In this document: positions 1-10,780 of the stretch, one piece after another | Numbering within the stretch: the stretch's first letter is position 1 | How the letters are laid out: each line of letters starts with the position of its first letter | Assembly (NCBI GenBank): GCA_039707655.1 | Contig: CM077668.1 | Location: forward strand, 396,641,630 to 396,705,629 | From: Elymus sibiricus | Lineage: Eukaryota; Streptophyta; Magnoliopsida; Poales; Poaceae | DNA length: 64,000 bases | Direction of reading: 5' to 3' | The notes under the pieces: model-generated | Told to the model about the DNA's origin: nothing | The model's database searches: none | Seen by the model: only the letters and a program-made list of their open reading frames with translations | Translations under genes and position numbers: made by a program

Positions 1-100
1 GGGTGGGTGGGCTTAAAGAGAAGGAAACCGAATCGGCATTGGGCCACTAGCAAATAATAACTAGATACTTTAGTAGCACTTGACCAAAGCACTAGTACTA

Positions 101-173
101 CCCCAGTGGCATTGCCCGCAACGTTTAATACCACAGGTCCTGGGTTCGAGACCCAGGCCAAACTTTTTTTGTT
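101..173 (+). other. tRNA-like / Pol III SINE-like fragment
   Basis: Positions 140-156 form a perfect T-arm: a 5-bp CTGGG/CCCAG stem around a 7-base TTCGAGA loop. GGTTCGAGACC (143-153) fits the Pol III B-box consensus GGTTCGANNCC. A run of seven T follows at 164-170, as in a Pol III terminator. A possible but poor A-box (TGGCATTGCCCG, about 109-120) lies at tRNA-like spacing. No 5' acceptor strand pairs with GCCAAAC, so this is not an intact tRNA. A tRNA-derived SINE head or chance resemblance inside the MULE 3' region are the alternatives. Confidence 0.3.
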
Positions 174-212
174 TCATTTCTAAATTTTTTTCTCTAATCA
201 AAATTTGGTAGA

Positions 213-413
213 GATGATTGTTCAGTTTGCAAAAAATCCAGTCAAAAAAATTCAGTTAACTGCCTACTCAGTGGATTTAGATGAATGTTCAGTTTGCATC
301 AAATTTAGTCAAAAAAATTCAGTTGACTGCCTACTTAGTGGATAGAGATGAATGTTCAGTTTGCATCAAATTCAGTCAAAAAAATTCAGTTAACTGCCTA
401 TTTGTCAAACCAC
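213..413. repeat. 67-bp tandem repeat, 3 copies
   Basis: Three head-to-tail copies of a 67-bp unit start at 213, 280 and 347. Each begins GATGAATGTTCAGTTTGC and contains TCAAAAAAATTCAGTTAACTG. The copies differ at a few positions, and the last runs into unrelated sequence near 410. The array lies 3' of the MULE transposase gene and may be element 3' UTR or subterminal sequence. Confidence 0.8.
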
Positions 414-463
414 TAATTGAGCCACTGCATGAACAAGTAAGCTTAAAAATTCAGTTTGCATCA

Positions 464-609
464 AACCACTAAATGAGCCACCTATGGTTGGTACATTTGA
501 ATAGTTTCAAACACTAAATGAGCCACTTATGGCTGGTACATTTGAATAGTTTCAAACACTGAATGAGCCACTGAATGAACTACATTTGAGCTCTAGTAGT
601 TTCAAACAC
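464..609. repeat. about 45-bp tandem repeat, 3 copies
   Basis: Three imperfect copies of AAACACTAAATGAGCCAC followed by a GGTACATTTGAATAGTTTC-like segment start near 464, 510 and 555. The third is rearranged (AATGAACTACATTTGAGCTCTAG in place of the middle). The array sits just 3' of the MULE stop codon at 668-670. No coding role is seen. Confidence 0.7.
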
Positions 610-1485
610 TCAGAATGAAGTTTTTTTTGCCAAAAAATGACCTAAATTCAAGTGCAACAACACTGATTCATCTGAACTCATCAAACATGTTGACTCTCTT
701 CAGCTTCTTGGGCACATGTCCACTTGGCCCTGCTTGTTTCTTCTGCTCAGCTCTTCTTCTCTTGGCCTCTTCTTGCTGTTTCTTCTTTGCTTCTTGATCT
801 TCCTTTCTCTTCAATGCTGCAATAGCTCTCTTTGCTTCTTGATCTTCTTTTCTCTTTAGTGCTGCCTCTGCTTTAGCTGCAATTGCTTCAATTGCTTTGG
901 CCTCCTTCTCTTGTTGCAATGCAGCTCTTCTTGCTGCTGCAGCTTCTTGCTTTGCTGTTGTTTCCTCAGCCTTCTTGTCTTTTGCTGCTCTTCTTCTTCT
1001 TGCTGCCTACTCTGCTTTCCTGAGAGCAATTTCTTGCCTTTTTGCTTCTGCCTCCTCTGCTCTCCTCTCTGCAATCTCAGTCATGGCCTCCAGTGCTGCA
1101 TCTCTTCTGGCTGCCATCTCCCTTTCTTTGTCTTTTTTCATCTTCAGCAACTTCATGGCCAGGTTGCCATCATTTGTAGCTGTTGTGGTATGTGCTGAAG
1201 CTTGAGAACTGGCTGCCAATGAGATAAATGATGAATCTGGCACAGTGCCTTCAGTGTCTTCTCTAGGTACAGGTCTAGCCTGCTGCATCCTATGAAGCAT
1301 TGTACATCCAAAGTCCTGCACCTGTGCAAAGACAAATATCATCTGCTACCATCAGTACATTTTAATTGATTAAACACAACTTAAAAGAAATGGACAAAAG
1401 ATTAGAATTTTCCTGAAATACAACTGGTGTATCATATTCATCCTCTTCTTGGTGCACTTCTAGGCCATCATCTTGTGCAGCTTGG

Positions 1486-1684
1486 ACCTCCTCCTGTGTT
1501 AATTGGCCATCATTTTGTGTGACAGTGACCTCCTCCTGTGTGACTTGGCCATCATCTTGTGTGACATGGACCTCCTCCTGTCTGACTTGGCCTTCATCTT
1601 GTGTGACATGGACCTCCTCCTGTCTGGCTTGGCCATCATCTTGTGTGACATGTACCTCCTCCTGTCTGACTTGTTCTTCATCTG
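1486..1684 (-). repeat. 42-bp coding minisatellite in the MULE C-terminal region
   Basis: About five copies of a 42-bp unit, in frame with the transposase, encode a 14-residue acidic repeat close to QEEVHVTQDDGQVR. Copies begin near 1488, 1530, 1572, 1614 and 1656 and differ by a few bases. The length, a multiple of three, keeps the frame. The repeat follows the zinc knuckle. Its function is unknown. Confidence 0.8.
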
Positions 1685-4399
1685 ACACATCATCAGGTAT
1701 AGCCCTTGGCCCCCTTCTCACTTGTAACTTTGGCAAAATGCCAGTCTTTCTCTGATTACATCCTTTGATATTATGGCCCTGTTCATGGCAGTATGAGCAT
1801 GTTATTGTGCCTCCATGTCTGCTAATTACCTTGGTTCCATCTTTCTTTTCAATCTCATAAGGCTGCTTTCTCCTACTCTTGTTTGAAGGCCTCCCTACTT
1901 TTTTTTTCATATACAGGTGGCTTGATTTCACACCCATTCATCTTCTCCCACTCACTCCTATCTCTGCAAGGCTTGATAATGGGTTTGTATGCTATCTTGA
2001 ATGCTTCAATACTGTAGCAGGAGTGCACCAAGCTCTCTGGGTTAATTCTCTCATGTCTGCAGCATGCAACTGCATGGTGACAGGGAACTCCACTAAGATC
2101 CCACCTCTTGCATGTACAACTCTCTTGCTTGATGTCAACAATGTATGTCCTGTTCTTGTTGTCAACCTGAAAAATGCCATGACCAGCCCCTGAAACCATG
2201 CATGTAGCTGGCAGCTCTATATTCTTTTCAACTCTTTTCCTTATTTTTGGGCATATAGAGCCAGGCCAGTTCTTTGCCTCTTTTCTTTTGTTGTAGAATC
2301 TGACCATCAGCTAGGTTTTGATCTTGTCAATCATTGATCTGTTCAGCATCTCCCTAGCCTCAAGAATATATTTGTTGAAAACCTCACAGTTGTTGTTCAG
2401 AAGGATATCACACTTAGGCAATTCTCTTTGGAACCCCCTGACCCAAGTGTTTGGTGGTAGTTGCTCAAGCCATGTGTAGGCTTCTAAGCTGATGGCCTTC
2501 ATTTCCTCCATGTTTGCAGCCCACACTTCTGGTGTTGTGCTCCTTGCACACTTCCATAACTGGTTCTTAAGTACATCTCCTTTGTGTGTTTGCTGAAAAT
2601 TCTGCCATATATGCCTGACACAGTGTATGTGCTCTGCATCAGGAAAGTGATGCCTCACTCCCTTGATGAGCCCCTTTTGCTTGTCTGACATTATAGTCCA
2701 TGGTTCTGTATTCAATATTCCCAAGTCACTCTTCAGATTTGACAAAAACCATTTCCAGGTGTCAGTGTTTTCTACCTCCACAACTGCAAATGCTAAAGGG
2801 TAAATGCAGTCATTGGGATCCATCCCAATAGCACACAGCAGAACACCTCCATACTTGGTCTTCAAATGGCATCCATCTAAACATATGGCAGGCCTGCAGG
2901 CTTGCATGAAACCCATTTTGCAGGCATCCAGAGAGAAATAACAACTTCCAAATATGCCATCATTGACACCCACATAGAAGGAGCTGCCTGGGTTTGATCT
3001 TCTGAATTCTTGTGCATAATCCCACATGCTGTTGTACTGCTCTAACTCATCTCCTTCAATGACTTTCTTCACTAGTCTCTTAGCCCTTCTCAGTTTGCTC
3101 CTTGTAGCTGTCATGTTCCAGTCCTTCTGAACCACCCTTGCAAAATTCTTCATGTTCATGTTTTCATCTGCTCTGAAAGAATCAACGTATTTTTCTGCCA
3201 TGAAGGGAGCAGTGAATGACTTGACACTCCATTTCTTTATGCAGGTATGCTTTGGGTTGTATTTCTTGATCATGAAGCATTTGGTTCTGCCATCAAATGA
3301 TGCAAACAAAGACCAAGGGCACCCTTCTTCACAAATGGCTTGCAGTCTCTTCCTATCATTTATGGGGCACTTAGTGTCAACTCTTTCCTTACAGCTGTAC
3401 TATCTGATAGCTTTCCTCAGCAACTCAACACTTGCAAAGGTCTGACCAACTTGGAACTATGGTCTAGACAGGTCTTCTTCTCTGAAACATTTGAAATTGA
3501 GCTTAACCTTATCTTCATCAGAAGAAGGCAAACACATGTCCACATCTCAATAGGATCATCAGGTTCTTCTTGGACTACTAAAGCTTTACCTTTATCACAA
3601 TCAACATTTCTGTCAAACAGGTCATCATCATCTTGAAGATCAATATCTGAATCAACAAGTTGTGGATTGAAATCTTCATCTGAATCATGAATTACTGAAT
3701 CACCAACTCCATCTGCTGCATCCATGTTTAAAACCCTACAGGTTTTTCTTCTGCCCCTAAACTCAAACTGAAATGTATGCATATACTCTCCTAGTTGAGG
3801 TGGACCTGGTATGTAATCATCTTCTTCTGACTCTTCCTCACTTTCTGATAGTGCATCTTCAACTTGACCTTGCTCTGCCTCATGCTCTTGATCTTGCTCA
3901 GCCTGCTCCTGTAACACTTGAACTTGCTCAGCATACTCCTCTTGCAGTTGATGTGCCTGCTCCTCTTGCAGTTGCTCCTTTTTAGGCCTAATGCCACTGA
4001 ATTTGGCCAATGGAGGATCCTCATCATCAGAATGAACTGGAACAGGAGAAATATATGATCTCATGCTATCATCATGATCAAGAAATATCTGATGGAAATG
4101 GTTCCCATTCAGAACACAATCCTTCATGTTCTCTGTCATTGTGTTGTCCCCTATTTTAATCTCTCTTAAACCATTCTTGTACACTGTCAATCCAGGTACA
4201 CACCAGTAAGCCCTGAGCCTGCCCTCAAACTCATAGCCAATTTCCTCAACTAGACTGGCAACAACACTAGGTGTCTAGTTATCTATGTCACAGTAGTCAT
4301 ACCAAATGGAGTGCCCCTTGTGGTAATCCCTATGCTTGCCTGCACAAAGGAAATAGCCACCATGTATGACCTCAACAGAGAAGTGGTTTCTTAGGGGTC

Positions 4400-5125
4400 C
4401 TGCAAAACAATGCAAAGTGACAAAATGTTCAGACAAAAATGTTCAGATAGTAATAACAGACAGAGACAGTACTAAATTCAGCCATTTCTGATAATTTAAG
4501 ACATGAACACACTACATCAAACCAAGCATGGTATTTGAGAGCATCTGAGTAAGGAAATAGACACAATGTAATTGCACCAAACCAAGGAAAGTGGCAATGT
4601 TCAGACAGGTTCAGAGATATATTCTTCAGACAGGTTCAGACATTGCAAAATTCAGACTTTTTCAGAACAAAAGCATGGATTCATGGCCTCCACTGACCAA
4701 ATTTATGATCTTTCACGTCCAAAAGCATGTTTTTGGGGGGGATCTGACAAGCAAAAGGTCGTCTCATGAACAAAACAACATATGATCGACGCATGTACCC
4801 TATTAAAGCTAACATTTTGGGCCAATTTAACAAGGCATGGCCTTTCCCTAACAAATCCAGCACAACATCACACCCTAATTTGCTCTGTAAAACGCTAGTT
4901 CAACTACGAACACATCATCCAAAGCCCCAATCGAACCCTAATTTTGCTCTGCGACTGACTTCACCATCCACGGCTAAAACCCTACACGCACAACCCATCC
5001 GTGACAAAGGGAGGGGAAAGAGCACTAAACCCTAAACCTTATGCGCAATTCAATCGAACGCCCACTCTTTCACGGAGCTAAAATGAACAGATCGGCCAGA
5101 GAAGGTGCGGACGACGGCGACGTAC
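4400..5125 (-). other. Inferred first intron of the MULE gene
   Basis: This 0.73-kb AT-richer stretch separates the GC-rich exon 1 from the PB1-like exon. Donor (GTACGT, 5125-5120) and acceptor (TTTTGCAG) fit plant consensus and join in phase. It contains short repeats of a CAGACAGGTTCAGA type at about 4600-4650 and nothing else recognised. No transcript evidence is available. Confidence 0.5.
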
Positions 5126-5240
5126 CGTACAGAGGCGGCGAGGCATGGTCCTCACGCCGGGAGGGAGCGAGAGGGACGTCGCGCAAGCCACTCCCGAACG
5201 GCGCGGACGGCGGCGGCTCGGCGTCCGACGACGAGCTCAT

Positions 5241-5593
5241 GCCGGCCGGCGCCACACTCGCCCACGCCGGCGAGCTCAACCTACCACCTCGGCAGCGACG
5301 ACGAACAGGGAGAAGAGCAGGGGAGGAGAGAAGCGGCTCGGTCCGACCAGGTGTGTCCGGCTTGGTCCGACCAGGTGGTGGGCTGCTCTTTTATTCCGTG
5401 ACGTTTTTGCGAAAAACCCCCCGTATTCCCCCGTATTAACTCCTTCCGACCAGCTGGTGACGAGGTGGCAGTCAACGCCCACGTGGACAAGCCAGTCAAC
5501 TGCCAAATCAGCGCATACGTACAAGAAATCATAGAATGGACCGTATGTGAACCCCTGAGACAAGTTTAGTGGTCGTATTTCGGGTATTTGTAA
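5241..5593. other. GC-rich leader of the MULE and its outer flank
   Basis: GC-rich sequence up to about 5400, with two GGTCCGACCAGGTG-type repeats near 5340-5375, is probably the 5' leader or promoter of the minus-strand transposase. About 5400-5590 has CCCCCGTATT repeats and ends in a GGGG-T8 tract. A terminal inverted repeat would be expected here, but no matching inverted copy lies at the window start, so the element ends are not defined. Confidence 0.4.
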
Positions 5594-6621
5594 CTACGGG
5601 GTTTTTTTTGGCCAACGCGACAAGTATGAGGACCTCCAGTGAATTTTTCTCTTTGGAAAAACATAACCCGGAAACTTTGAACACACTAATCCGAGCAGTT
5701 GTAAGTGGCTAACCTTGTACTTTAAGGTCCAGTTTTCACTACTATAATCTTCAAGAGCCCAAACTGAGAGTTCAGAAGCATCCTTATGTGCCAAACGCAA
5801 TTGTCCTTGTGATAAATAAACATTATGACCACCGCCTGGAGTAGGCAGACGAATAACCCCACGAGTTCCATCCACACCAACCAAATTATGACATGATCGA
5901 GAAGATAAATGCAGCACCCCGTTGAAAAATACGCTTTTCGAATAGTGCGTTATCGAAATTGGGCTGTCCCAAACAACTTGATGTGTCCAAACTCCAGCTT
6001 TGGATGAGTAGATTCCCACTGCTTTGATGCGTGTACCATCATTCTGCCTATTCGCATTGGCGATACCAGCAGATGCAAATTCGAACACATGGAAGTGAGA
6101 GGAGACAGTGGGATCGAACCCTAGGCGAGTGATCCGCACCTTGCAGGACCATCCGCTGGCAGGCACAACGACCCATTTCTTAGTAGCGGGATTGCACACC
6201 ACATAATCAAAGTTCTTGACACCATAAGGCTGATCCCAGTTGCGGGAGAGGAGGAGGCCATGCAGCAGTCCAGCAGGTAAAACTGAACTCTCCTGCGTTT
6301 GGGCAGGAACGAGAGGGACGGGTCCATGCTAGAGCAGAAGTTCCCTGATACGCTTCGGTAACCATAAAACTTAGATGGGGGCAGGCGGCCCGTGCCTCCG
6401 AAGGTTTGGTAGAAGATGCCGGCGAGGGTCGACCGGGGAAGCTTCTTGCAGTGGTCGGGGTGGGAGAGTAGGTCGCGCCACCGCCTGGAGACGCACTTGC
6501 AGCAGCAGGTGGACTGGTACGGCACGCGCGAGATGATCTCGACCAGGAGGTCGTCCGACAGGTCGGACACGGGGCTCCTCTTCATGCCCCTCTTCTTCTT
6601 CTTGCAGCCGCGCGGCGCCAT
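5594..6621 (-). pseudogene. F-box protein with F-box-associated domain, copy 1
   Basis: ATG at 6621 opens a frame with a basic N-terminus (GCKKKKRGMKR) followed by an F-box at about residues 18-60 (SDLSDDLLVEIISRVPYQST...VSRRWRDLLSHP). Plant F-box proteins of this type are SCF ubiquitin-ligase substrate receptors. After LLDCC the frame slips by one base near 6262, and the homologous F-box-associated region continues in the next frame (DYVVCNPATKKWVVVP, SSHFHVFEF, SENWTLKYK) to about 5594. Copy 2 shows the same order of motifs. The C-terminus ends in non-homologous sequence beside the MULE, so it is probably truncated. A sequencing error at 6262 is possible, but the short tail still argues for a pseudogene. 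Confidence 0.8.
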
Positions 6622-7044
6622 CGATCGGCGGCCAGTCTGCAGATCGGGACGGACGACGGAAGACTAGAGACTCGTGCGCCGGCTAGCTAGCTTGGTCACG
6701 AACTGCGAAGCCAGGAACGGGCAGCTAGGGTTTGCGTGCGCGGCGGCGGACGTAGAGGTGGAGCAGGAAAGCCGAAGAGAAAAGGTGTATCTGGGTCGTA
6801 CGAGTCAAAATACTGTCGTCCCCCTGAAAAAAAAAAAGAGTAATTACAGGTAATTTTCCAACAAGCGTACGAGACGTACGAGTAAATGTGTATCTGCAGT
6901 AAAAAAAATTGCGGGGAGTTTGGACTGTAATTATCTCGATCCGACACAGCAATTAGTAAGTTAATTAGCATGACATTGCCGGTGTTAAGAAACCATGGTG
7001 ATGATGAATCGTGATCCAAATCCTAGTGCTCATCTTTTCTACTA
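6622..7044. other. Upstream flank of F-box copy 1
   Basis: This stretch lies 5' of the minus-strand F-box start and should hold its promoter and leader. The first 100 bases are GC-rich and the rest AT-rich, with A runs near 6827-6838 and 6900-6907. No TATA box, repeat or coding segment is convincing. Confidence 0.4.
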
Positions 7045-7800
7045 GACTAGCTTTTTGGATAAAGTGCGTTTTTATTAACTCAAAAATATAGCGGATACAA
7101 AGCATGATGAGCAGAATCCGACCTCTGCATATCTAAAATGCACACAACCAACACTACTAATCTGACAGAAATAAAATAAAGATCCGACATATCGCAACGG
7201 AAGAGTCATATGACCGACAATATGCCCACATCGAAGGAGATGATGGACCAATCCGGAGATTATGCTGCAACCCATGTTGGACAGAAACCACCATGACCAC
7301 GTGCTCCAACTGCATTCACACCGCCTTGAGCAGCGGTTGGCACTCCATTCGATGTAGCATAGATCACGTACGAAGCGAGTGAGTAAAGGGGAGAATAACC
7401 TGCAAAGGAGAGCAATTTTTGCCATAAAAAACAAATCATTTTTACATAGCCAAGCGACCATAACAAGGCATACGCTCCCACCCTTATTAGCGTTTTGAAC
7501 CTATTTGAAATACCGTCCAACCAATAACCAAAATAATTGGCAACACTTGTGGACGGATATAAATTAGACGCTACTTGGATGAGTGACCATGTAGAACGCG
7601 CAAACTTGCATTGAGAAAAGAGGTGTCTAATTTTTTTTAGGGAAAAAAGAGGTGTCTAATTGTCTCGTTATGATCATAAAAACTAAACTTTTTGCTTCCT
7701 TGCCTGTTGCGACGGACGAGATTATTGCTTAGCACAATTCTCCCGCAAAGATACCGCATGGAGATTTTAACTTTTAATGGACTCTTGACTTTCAAATTTT
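7045..7800 (-). mobile_element. LINE (L1-type) 3' remnant with zf-RVT domain
   Basis: On the minus strand, from about 7800 down, the frames carry the C-terminal zinc-binding reverse-transcriptase domain of plant LINEs: YLCGRIVLSNNL, then NETIRHLFF, CKFARSTWS, then ALLWSLGYVK with KNDLFF in a shifted frame. The 3' end reads TTTTTGAGTTAATAAAAACG and stops near 7051 with a short A-rich tail. Several frameshifts break the reading frame. A 14-base segment AGAGGTGTCTAATT is duplicated at about 7619 and 7651. The 5' part of the element (endonuclease, RT core) is absent, as in the usual 5'-truncated LINE insertion. Confidence 0.65.
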
Positions 7801-8164
7801 CTTGTTATTCATGAATGAGAGTCACAGCAAGAAACCACCTGCAGAATCTTTGGGAAAAACCCCCAACATAATATTCTTATTCATGAATTAATCAAATAGT
7901 CAGTGCTGTTAAAGATAGCCAGACAACCTTGTCGTCCTGGTGGATTACTCATGCTAACCACTCTGGAACCTATTGTGTGTAGACAAAGTTGTCCACCATC
8001 CCATTGAAAACTGCATATATAACACAATTTCATAGGACATTATGCCGCTACTCGGCCGCTCTTGTCACACACTACAAATATCACATTGTGCGTGTGCGTG
8101 TGCGTGTGCGTGTGTGTTTTGAAAAGGAGGATTACCACCAGTTCTGTTTGGATTGAGATAACTC
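7801..8164. other. Spacer between LINE remnant and F-box copy 2
   Basis: AT-rich sequence with no recognisable coding region. It contains the alternating GTGTGC microsatellite listed separately. Confidence 0.4.
8088..8119. repeat. GTGTGC microsatellite
   Basis: Alternating purine-pyrimidine run, GTGCGT repeated about four times and then GTGTGT. It is a simple repeat and likely length-variable. Confidence 0.9.
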
Positions 8165-9270
8165 TATAATTATTTATTATTCGCACACACTGAATACTCT
8201 GTTCTGAGAAACTGTAAGTAGTTTCCATTATGCTTCAAGGTCCAATTTTCACGAGTAGACTCTTCCACGGCCAGATTGATAGTTCAGAAGCACCTTTATT
8301 TGCCAACTGCAATTGTCCTTCCAATAAATAAACATTATGAACATCAAAAGCAGAATGCGGCATAGGGACATGAATTACCCTATGATTTCCCTCAATGACA
8401 ACAACTACAACAAAATCATCCTCCGAAGACGAATGCATCACCCCCCTAAAAAACATGCTTTGTGAACAGAGCATATCAAAATTGTACTATCCCAAAAAAC
8501 ACGATGTGTCCAAACTCTAGCCTTGGACGAGCAGATTCCCACTGCTTTGATGTGTCCATCATCACTCCATATATCCGCATCCACTACACAGGTAGATGTA
8601 AACTCGAATACATGGAAGTGAGAGGAGACGTCTAGGTCAAACCCTAGACGCAGCGGCGGAGCTCCTGGTAGGGCGAGGGGTGGCGCTCGCCCCACCTTGA
8701 TTTGGAGGAATATTTTTTATATAGGTATACACATACAGGTTTGACCGATTATGAGCTAATTAGAAGAAGCACTGACCAGGTCCAGGTGGGAGCATCTCGT
8801 ATTATTGGGCCTAATTGGGTCAAGCCCCGCTCCAACACACTCGCCCCGTCGCCCTCCCCTTGCTCTGTTTCCTCACTAGCCCGTCGCTCCGTCGCTTCCT
8901 TCGTTACGAGAAAAGGAACCCTAGCCGCCAGTCCTGGAGCCTATACTGCTGGAGCGTCGACGGAGCGAGCGTCGCCCGTTCCTGGCGGCCAGCAGCAGCT
9001 GCTCTCGTTCCGGGAGGCTGGAGCTCGGAGGCAAGCAGCAGGCAGCGCCGCAGCAGCGGCTCCCGTTCCTGGCGACTAACAGGGGCGGCGCGCTGGCGCG
9101 GGTCGGCGCGGCAGCACGGGGCGGCGTGGCGCGGCCCGGCGGCATTGGGCGGCGCGTGAGGTCGGGGGCCGGTGGCGAGCAGTAGCGGGCGGGCGCAGAG
9201 GGAGGCACGGGGCGGCGCGTGAGGCCGGTGGCCGACAGACAGGATCACAGGACATCCAACATCCGGCAAG

Positions 9271-10780
9271 ATGGACAGGAAGAGAAAGAGGCTCCCAAAG
9301 ATGAATGGGAGAGGTATATTTCTAAAGTTTAGTGTCATTTTCAGAGAATGACTTAGCAATCTACAATCTGATATGATTTTGGAGACATTTTATGTGATTG
9401 ATTGCAGATTTGAAAAGATATTTTGAGGCCGTTGGTAGTCGCAATAGCTCCAATCCAAATCCAAGTACCCATGAAAGTCGCAATGCTACGACCAGTCCTG
9501 TGGCTACGACACATTCTGTTCATCAAAATCAAGCAGATGTTGAACGAGTTACAGATTCCATGGAAGGAGAGAATGCAAATTTCACACCTACTGAACAAGT
9601 TTCTGATTCGGTTGAAATCACAGTGGAGGAGAATGTTGATTCAAGACTTGATGGATTATGTTGTATGTTGTTCATGTAAATTGACTTGCATCTAACCTTG
9701 TGAATTATAATTGTGTCATTCCAGGCAATGTCATTGGTTATGGACGTGAGAACACGTTTGATCAATTGGAGAAATGATGGTTGGAAGCCACTCTTGGAAG
9801 GTGTTAAAGCATTTTGCACCAAAAATGACATTCCAATACCAAATATTGATGACATGTTTACAAAATGGGGGAAATCAAGAAAAGGTGGAAGAAACAATGT
9901 CACTGCTGATCATTTTTTCCGTGTGGACACCTTCTATGTTCCTTTATGTTGTATGTTGTTCATGTAAATTGACTTGCATCTAACCTTGTGAATTATAATT
10001 GTGTCATTCCAGGCAATGTCATTGGTTATGGACGTGAGAACACGTTTGATCAATTGGAGAAATGATGGTTGGGAACCACTCTTGGAAGATGTTAAAGCAT
10101 TTTGCACCAAAAATGACATTCCAATACCAAATATTGATGACATGTTTACAAAATGGGGGAAATCAAGAAAAGGTGGAAGAAACAATGTCACTGCTGATCA
10201 TTTTTTCCGTGTGGACACCTTCTATGTTGCTATAGACTCCATCACTGCTGAGTTTGATCATCGTTTCAATGAGGTATCTTCAGAGCTGCTGCAAAACTTC
10301 TCTTGTCTTGACCTAAGAAACTCCTTTTCTAGGTTCAATGTGGTTAAGCTTGCACGACTCACAGAGATTTATCATGCGGATTTCTCTAATTATGAACATG
10401 AACACATAGAAGATAACCTTGAGCTATTCATTATTCATATGAGAAGGGTCGAAGACTTTAGAGCTTGTCATGATATTGCAAGCCTAGCTAAAAAGATAGT
10501 TGAACTTGAAAGGCATATCATGTTTCCTACGGTTTATCGCCTCATTGAGTTGGCATTGCTACTACCGGTGGCCACGGCAACGGTTGAAAGGGCCTTTTCA
10601 GCAATGAAAATCATTAAAACCGAGTTGCGCAACAAGATGTCCGGTTGCTGGCTTAATGACTTGATGGTGTGTTACATTGAACGTGGGATATTCAAAAGTC
10701 TAGATCTTGGTAAAATCAAGGAAAGTTTTCAAAAGGAGGGCAGGGCACTACCATTGCGTGGGTCTTCTAGGCGCCATTAA
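9271..10780 (+). pseudogene. hAT transposase, N- and C-terminal parts only
   Basis: Exon 1 is inferred at 9271-9313 (MDRKRKRLPK), with donor GTATAT. Exon 2 starts at 9408 after TTGATTGCAG and joins in phase to give DLKRYFEAVG. The middle of the protein is missing. Reading resumes with AMSLVMDVRTRL (after a TCATTCCAG acceptor), present twice because of a 288-bp tandem duplication. It then runs to the C-terminal hATC dimerisation domain (LPVATATVERAFSAMKIIK...MSGCWLNDLMVCYIE, about 10560-10690) and a stop at 10778-10780. Known hAT transposases are much longer, so a large internal deletion is inferred. The protein cannot be catalytic, but its hATC part could still dimerise. Confidence 0.75.
9656..10231. 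repeat. 288-bp tandem duplication inside the hAT
   Basis: 9656-9943 and 9944-10231 are near-identical with a constant offset of 288. Each copy holds an intron 3' part, the acceptor TCATTCCAG and one exon segment (from AMSLVMDV to RVDTFYV). Only a few substitutions separate them (for example GGAAGCC versus GGGAACC near 9782/10070). The second copy continues into the hATC exon. Confidence 0.92.

Larger units (their letters stand above)
668..5240 (-). pseudogene. Mutator-like (MULE/MuDR-type) transposase, decayed
   Basis: Reads right to left. A spliced model fits: exon 1 5240-5126 (first ATG 5240), donor GTACGT at 5125, acceptor TTTTGCAG ending at 4400, exon 2 from 4399 in matching phase. Exon 2 opens with a PB1-like N-terminal domain (WYDYCDID, then GYEFEGRLRAYWCVPG). 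A Gln/Glu-rich acidic region follows (about 4000-3800), then the MULE core (VGQTFASVELLRKAI; LDGCHLK; MSDKQKG; HCVRHIWQNF; NNCEVFNKYI), a SWIM zinc finger (CTCKRW...CHH, about 2140-2085), a zinc knuckle (CSYCHEQGHNIKGC), 14-residue repeats, an intron ending near 1324, and an Ala/Lys/Glu coiled-coil tail. Five in-frame stops are all TAG (4277, 3459, 3402, 2313, 1009, highest base given). Frameshifts lie near 3540 and in a T run at about 1900-1908. Transposase family is sure; splice sites are inferred. Confidence 0.85.

Noticed and set aside
1503..1755. Plus-strand Leu/Ser/Cys frames over the MULE repeats
   Set aside because: Shadow frames of the 42-bp minisatellite on the opposite strand.
668..5240. 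Amber reassignment or readthrough as an explanation for TAG-only stops in the MULE
   Set aside because: Frameshifts in the same gene and TGA/TAA stops elsewhere fit simple decay; CHG deamination explains the bias without recoding.
7075..7520. Minus-strand frames as a membrane protein gene
   Set aside because: The fragments match the zf-RVT end of a LINE read in broken frames.
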